From positions 300,802-343,301 of the forward strand of contig CAUYUJ010002058.1 in NCBI GenBank assembly GCA_963575745.1: a stretch of DNA of 42,500 nt, given 5' to 3'. The DNA comes from Prorocentrum cordatum. Lineage: Eukaryota; Sar; Dinophyceae; Prorocentrales; Prorocentraceae. How positions within the stretch are numbered: the stretch's first letter is position 1; every line of letters begins with the position of its first letter. Shown in pieces: positions 39,645-42,500 of this stretch. The position numbers and the translations under genes were made by a program. Below the pieces are notes generated by a model. That model saw only the letters and a program-made list of their open reading frames with translations, was not told where the DNA came from and made no database searches.

Positions 39645-39863
39645 CTGGACGCCCGAAATGGGTACGGAAAAATTGGGCACAAGGCCCGACAACAATTCCT
39701 GTTCATTATTTTGAACAGGAATTGTTGTCGGGCCGCGGCGGCCGCGGCCTGTGTCCATTCGAGACAGAAGGCCGCCTGCCCAACAGCGGCCGCTATTGGT
39801 TTGGGACAACATCTGTTGTTGGGCATTGTACCCATTTTTTCCGTACCCATTTCGGGCGTCCAA
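39645..39863. repeat. Nested palindrome with a perfect 23-bp-arm hairpin
   Basis: 39683-39734 is a perfect inverted repeat: arms GGCCCGACAACAATTCCTGTT+CA around TTATTT. It lies inside a larger imperfect inverted repeat whose outer arms CTGGACGCCCGAAATGGGTA (39645-39664) and their partner (ending about 39863) are nearly exact. Further inside is the GCGGCGGCCGCGGCC palindrome. The structure is a fold-back element or a site of inverted duplication. Confidence 0.93.
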
Positions 39864-39881
39864 ATTGGGGCTCCCTTGTAT

Positions 39882-40013
39882 GGGGAAGGAAAAATGACAC
39901 AAACATCAAAAACTCGGAGGTCCGCGCGGATTTTTCGCATCGGCGCTGGGGCCCCCTGGCGGCGCCTCCAGCACCGCCCCTGGCGCGCTCCGCGCGCCAG
40001 GGAGGGGGGTCCA
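39882..40013 (+). mobile_element. Family C left part (copy C6), interrupted
   Basis: Left arm AAAATGACACAAACATC then CTCGGAGGTCCGCGCGGAT, and centre TGGCGCGCTCCGCGCGCCAG with GGAGGGGGGTCCA. It stops exactly at the point where other copies continue to CAGCGCCGATCC; that continuation is at 41272-41341. Confidence 0.85.
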
Positions 40014-40035
40014 GGAGGCAATTTTTTAATGCTTG

Positions 40036-40181
40036 AGGCATGACGGGCGTCATGGCCCCCGGCCCCCCCCCCCAATGACTTAACGTTCCCCCACCCAGTG
40101 CGTTACGGGCATTACCGCCGTGCGCATCGTGATCCGCATAGGTGTCCGCATAGGAGTCTGGTCCGCAGTCGTCGTCGTCGA

Positions 40182-40212
<31 letters not shown>

Positions 40213-40335
40213 GTCGCTCGTCACTCATCGTCGTCGTGCGCGCGGACGCAGCAGGAGCCTGTTTTTCCACTCCGGGCCGATGACGGCAATCATTGGGGGG
40301 GGGGGAGGGGGCCGATGACGTCACGTTTCGCGCTG
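40036..40335 (+). repeat. Inverted pair of GGCCCCC(N)CCCCCCCCAATGA arms
   Basis: GTCATGGCCCCCGGCCCC with CCAATGACTTAACG (40050-40085) is answered by its near reverse complement at 40280-40330 (CAATCATTGGGGGG, then GGGGGCCGATGACG). A GTC microsatellite lies between them at 40165-40215. Confidence 0.75.
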
Positions 40336-40393
40336 GCGGCGTCTGGGAATGCCTAGGAATCACCGAGGACGGGTAGCAGCAGTATGTCGGTGG

Positions 40394-40600
40394 CGATCTG
40401 CACCACAGCGCCTGTGTTAACCAAACCGTCTATATACACCACAGCAGCCGCGTGCGTCACAGCGCCAGTGTGTACCACAGTGCCTGCTGGCACCACAGCG
40501 CTTGTATACACCACAGCGCCTGCGTACACCACATCAGCCGCGTGCAACACAGCACCAGTGTACACAATGCCTGCGTGCACTCAGCACGGCACCAGTGAAT
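40394..40600 (+). repeat. 18-bp minisatellite CACAGCGCCTGTGTACAC, forward array
   Basis: About eleven units of 18 bp with substitutions. Six-codon periodicity follows from the unit length in every frame. Confidence 0.9.
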
Positions 40601-40654
40601 AGACCATTCTGCGATGCACGGTGAGACGCGCACGTGCACGACATGGGGGGAAGG

Positions 40655-40710
40655 GTGAGGGAGGAGGAGGAGGAGGAGGAGGAGGAGGAGGAGGCGGAGG
40701 TGGAGGAGGG
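40655..40710 (+). repeat. GGA microsatellite
   Basis: Short GGA tract between the two opposed 18-bp arrays. Confidence 0.95.
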
Positions 40711-40814
40711 CGGAGGGAGAAACGTCGCATTCTATTCTCAGCACTTCCCTGGCGTGGCGGCGTTTAGCTGTCCGCAGCAAATCCAATCCTCACCGACATG
40801 CTCCTTCTACCTGT

Positions 40815-41075
40815 CCTGTGCACGCAGGCACTCTGGTGCACACCAGCGCTGCGTTGCACGCGGATGCTGTGGTGTAGACAGGCGCTGTGTTGTGCACAGG
40901 CGCTGCGGTGCACGCAATCATTGTGGTGCAGACAGGCGCTGTGTTGCACATGGCTGCTGCGGTGTACACATTCGCTGTGCTGCGTTGCACACGGCTGTTG
41001 CGGTGTACGCAGGCGCTGTGGTGTACACAAGCGCTGTGGTGCACGCGAGCACTGTGGTGTACACAGGCGCTGTGG
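40815..41075 (-). repeat. 18-bp minisatellite, reverse array
   Basis: GTGTACACAGGCGCTGTGGT units are the reverse complement of the array at 40394-40600. The outer flanks also mirror: GTCGGTGGCGATCTGCACCA at 40385 and its inverted partner GGGGCAGATCGCCACCTACA at 41071. Confidence 0.9.
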
Positions 41076-41099
41076 GGCAGATCGCCACCTACATGCTGC

Positions 41100-41155
41100 T
41101 CGCGTCGTCGTCGTCGTCGACGTCGTCGCTCGTCGCTCGTCGCTCATCGTCGTCG
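41100..41155 (+). repeat. GTC microsatellite
   Basis: CGTCGT units with CTCGTCGCTCGTCGCTCATC, closely resembling 40165-40230. Confidence 0.9.
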
Positions 41156-41271
41156 TGAGCGCGGGCGCGGCTGTGGTGCCGGAGCCGCACGGCGGGGGGG
41201 GGGACGTTACGTCAGACCCCCGCCCGTCCCCCCCCAATGACGCCCATCATCGCCGATGATCAAGAAACGCT

Positions 41272-41341
41272 CTCCAGCGCCGATCCGAGAAAGCCGCGCG
41301 GACCTGCGAGGTTTTATGTTTATGTCATTATTCGTTCCCCT
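41272..41341 (+). mobile_element. Family C right arm (copy C7), other half of C6
   Basis: TCCAGCGCCGATCCGAGAAA, GCCGCGCGGACCTGCGAGG and TTATGTTTATGTCATTATTC then GTTCC form the intact right arm. It completes copy C6 across the 40014-41271 insertion. Confidence 0.85.
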
Positions 41342-41364
41342 ACCTTGGGCAATCTCGCGGCCAC

Positions 41365-42030
41365 ATTGAGACTTCTGAATTGCCATCGGGAGCAACACGG
41401 CGAGAAGCCGGACAGCGTTCAAACACGGTAGGCGTTTGAACAGTTATGGCATATCGGGGGTTTCATTGCGAGGTCGTTTTGGAGCCTCCTGGAGGCATGT
41501 CGGAGGCTACAATGACACACATGGGACCATGTTGCAACATCGTGGAGGCCGTCATGAGGCGTCTGGGGCAATCTTCGAGCCACCTAATCCCAAAAAGCCT
41601 CCCACGGAGGCCTCAAGAGGTCAACGTCATTCTCAGCAAGTTAAATGGTAGTGAGCAAGCTTGGCTCTCATCGAAGGCGGGGTCTTAATGCGCCCACACC
41701 GTCGGATACAGAACCGTTGCTTTGGAGGCTATCCTGGGACAGTCCTGGAGCGCTCTTGGGCGCTCTGGGTGCTGCCTCAGAATTCCCATCGGAGCGAAAA
41801 GGCGAGAAGGGAAACCAAGCGTTGAACACTTCTAGGTGTCAGCATGATTCGGGCCTCTTGGGGGCGTCCTTGGGAGGCTTTGAGGCCATTTGGAGCCGCC
41901 TTGGGGTCTCTTGTAGGCAGACTGCAGTCTAGCCTGACACATACGGGACTATTTCGCGCCATCTCGGAGGCCGTGTTAAGGCGCTTGGAGCAATGTCCGA
42001 GCCATCTTGGCCTAGCAGCTTCCCACGGGT
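41365..42030 (+). repeat. Family E blocks with GGCGAGAAG spacers
   Basis: Spacers ACGGCGAGAAGCCGG (41398) and AAAAGGCGAGAAGGGAAACC (41799) precede TTGGAGCC and CTTGGGGGC units. CCATCGGGAGC / CCCATCGGAGCG in front of each spacer is also shared, so the monomer is roughly 400 bp here. Confidence 0.75.
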
Positions 42031-42061
42031 GCCCCGATTGGCCATCGTCGTTGTTAGCATG

Positions 42062-42262
42062 TTACGGTAGGTTCGCGTCGTATTGACTGGCGGCGACCCC
42101 GCCGCCAGCGTTCAACGTCGATTGCTTCCTGGCGACCCAGGATCGGTCGATGTTGAAGGATCTAACGTTTCGGAATCCGCCGATCGTTCCAGGCGGAGCG
42201 ATCCCCATGGTGTCAGAAGCCAATGCCGAGGGCGACGCGGCGCGAGCTTGCCGCAGTTTGGC
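42062..42262 (+). repeat. Family Y diverged repeat, copy 2
   Basis: TTACGGTAGGTTCG and GGCGGCGACCCC, then 42149-42260 aligned without gaps to 29089-29200. The minus strand is open across it (42062-42316) while copy 1 has several stops in the matching frame. Confidence 0.6.
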
Positions 42263-42394
42263 TTGGAGCGAAGGGGGGGCGCCTGGAAGACACCCACCTT
42301 GTTGGATGCATTGCAAGGGCTTTGGAGGCCCTCCGTTGTGGAGCCGTCATGGACCTGTATGGGGGCTACCTTGGGCGATATTGGGCGAGGATGA

Positions 42395-42500
42395 GGCAGG
42401 GGAGGAGGAGGAGGAAGAGGAGGAGGAGGAGGAGGAGGAGGAGGAGGAGGAGGAGGAGAAGGGAGGGGGAGGAGAGGAGGAGGAGGAGGAGGAGGAGGAG
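42395..42500 (+). repeat. GGA microsatellite, running off the window
   Basis: A GGA tract with GAA and GGGGGA changes; it continues past the end. Confidence 0.97.

Larger units (their letters stand above)
40014..41271 (+). mobile_element. ~1.26-kb composite insertion splitting a family C element
   Basis: The flanks are TCCA at 40010-40013 and TCCA at 41272-41275, consistent with a 4-bp target duplication. Near the ends lie ATGACGGGCGTCATGG and, inverted, ATGATGGGCGTCATTG. Inside are GTC arrays near both ends, an 18-bp minisatellite in two opposite orientations and a GGA tract. No transposase-like frame is visible. Confidence 0.7.

Noticed and set aside
38861-40075. 404-codon minus-strand open frame
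   Set aside because: It spans a GGA tract, a TCC tract, the nested palindrome and a family C element; it is not a plausible protein.

Overview
This window looks like nuclear DNA from a large, GC-rich eukaryotic genome, and almost all of it is non-coding repeat. There is no operon structure, no convincing full-length protein gene, and no tRNA, rRNA or spliced-leader sequence that I could recognise. Long open frames are common on both strands, but nearly all run through trinucleotide arrays or tandem repeats whose unit is not a multiple of three, so I treat them as compositional artefacts. The organism is probably a protist alga. A dinoflagellate is my first guess, from the very low gene density, the many short terminal-inverted-repeat (TIR) elements and one exon-like segment with a CAG|G acceptor. 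This is inference; no taxon-diagnostic gene is visible.

Layout. 1-5.5 kb: a hairpin, a family A element, 16-bp CTCACTCAT-type repeats, two arrays of a ~152-bp repeat, and a perfect 330-bp tandem duplication. 5.5-12 kb: low-copy sequence crowded with short inverted-repeat elements (families A, C, D, H, I, J and singletons), including a clear nested insertion at 6948-7350. 12-21 kb: long degenerate CTTGGG-type arrays (family E), TCC/GGA/GTC microsatellites, a 12-bp GATCGAT minisatellite and a 112-bp tandem repeat. 21-31 kb: low-copy sequence with family B, D and X elements, antisense family E arrays, a degenerate ~100-bp tandem repeat, and the best exon candidate (30737-31064, minus strand). 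31-33.3 kb: GGA tracts, then a ~380-bp GAC array joined to a ~550-bp G-rich CTGCAG minisatellite, with the two halves of one family A element on either side. 33.3-39.3 kb: further A, B, E and I copies. 39.3-41.4 kb: a nested palindrome beside a family C element that is split by a ~1.26-kb composite insertion. 41.4-42.5 kb: family E, a diverged repeat and a GGA tract.

The main content is therefore a set of short, non-autonomous, MITE-like or fold-back families defined here by comparing sequence within the window, at least ten of them with two or more copies. No transposase gene is present, so any mobilising enzyme would have to be encoded elsewhere. Family letters (A-Z) are labels made for this report. 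Coding-like segments are listed with low confidence and could be exons or decayed gene pieces.
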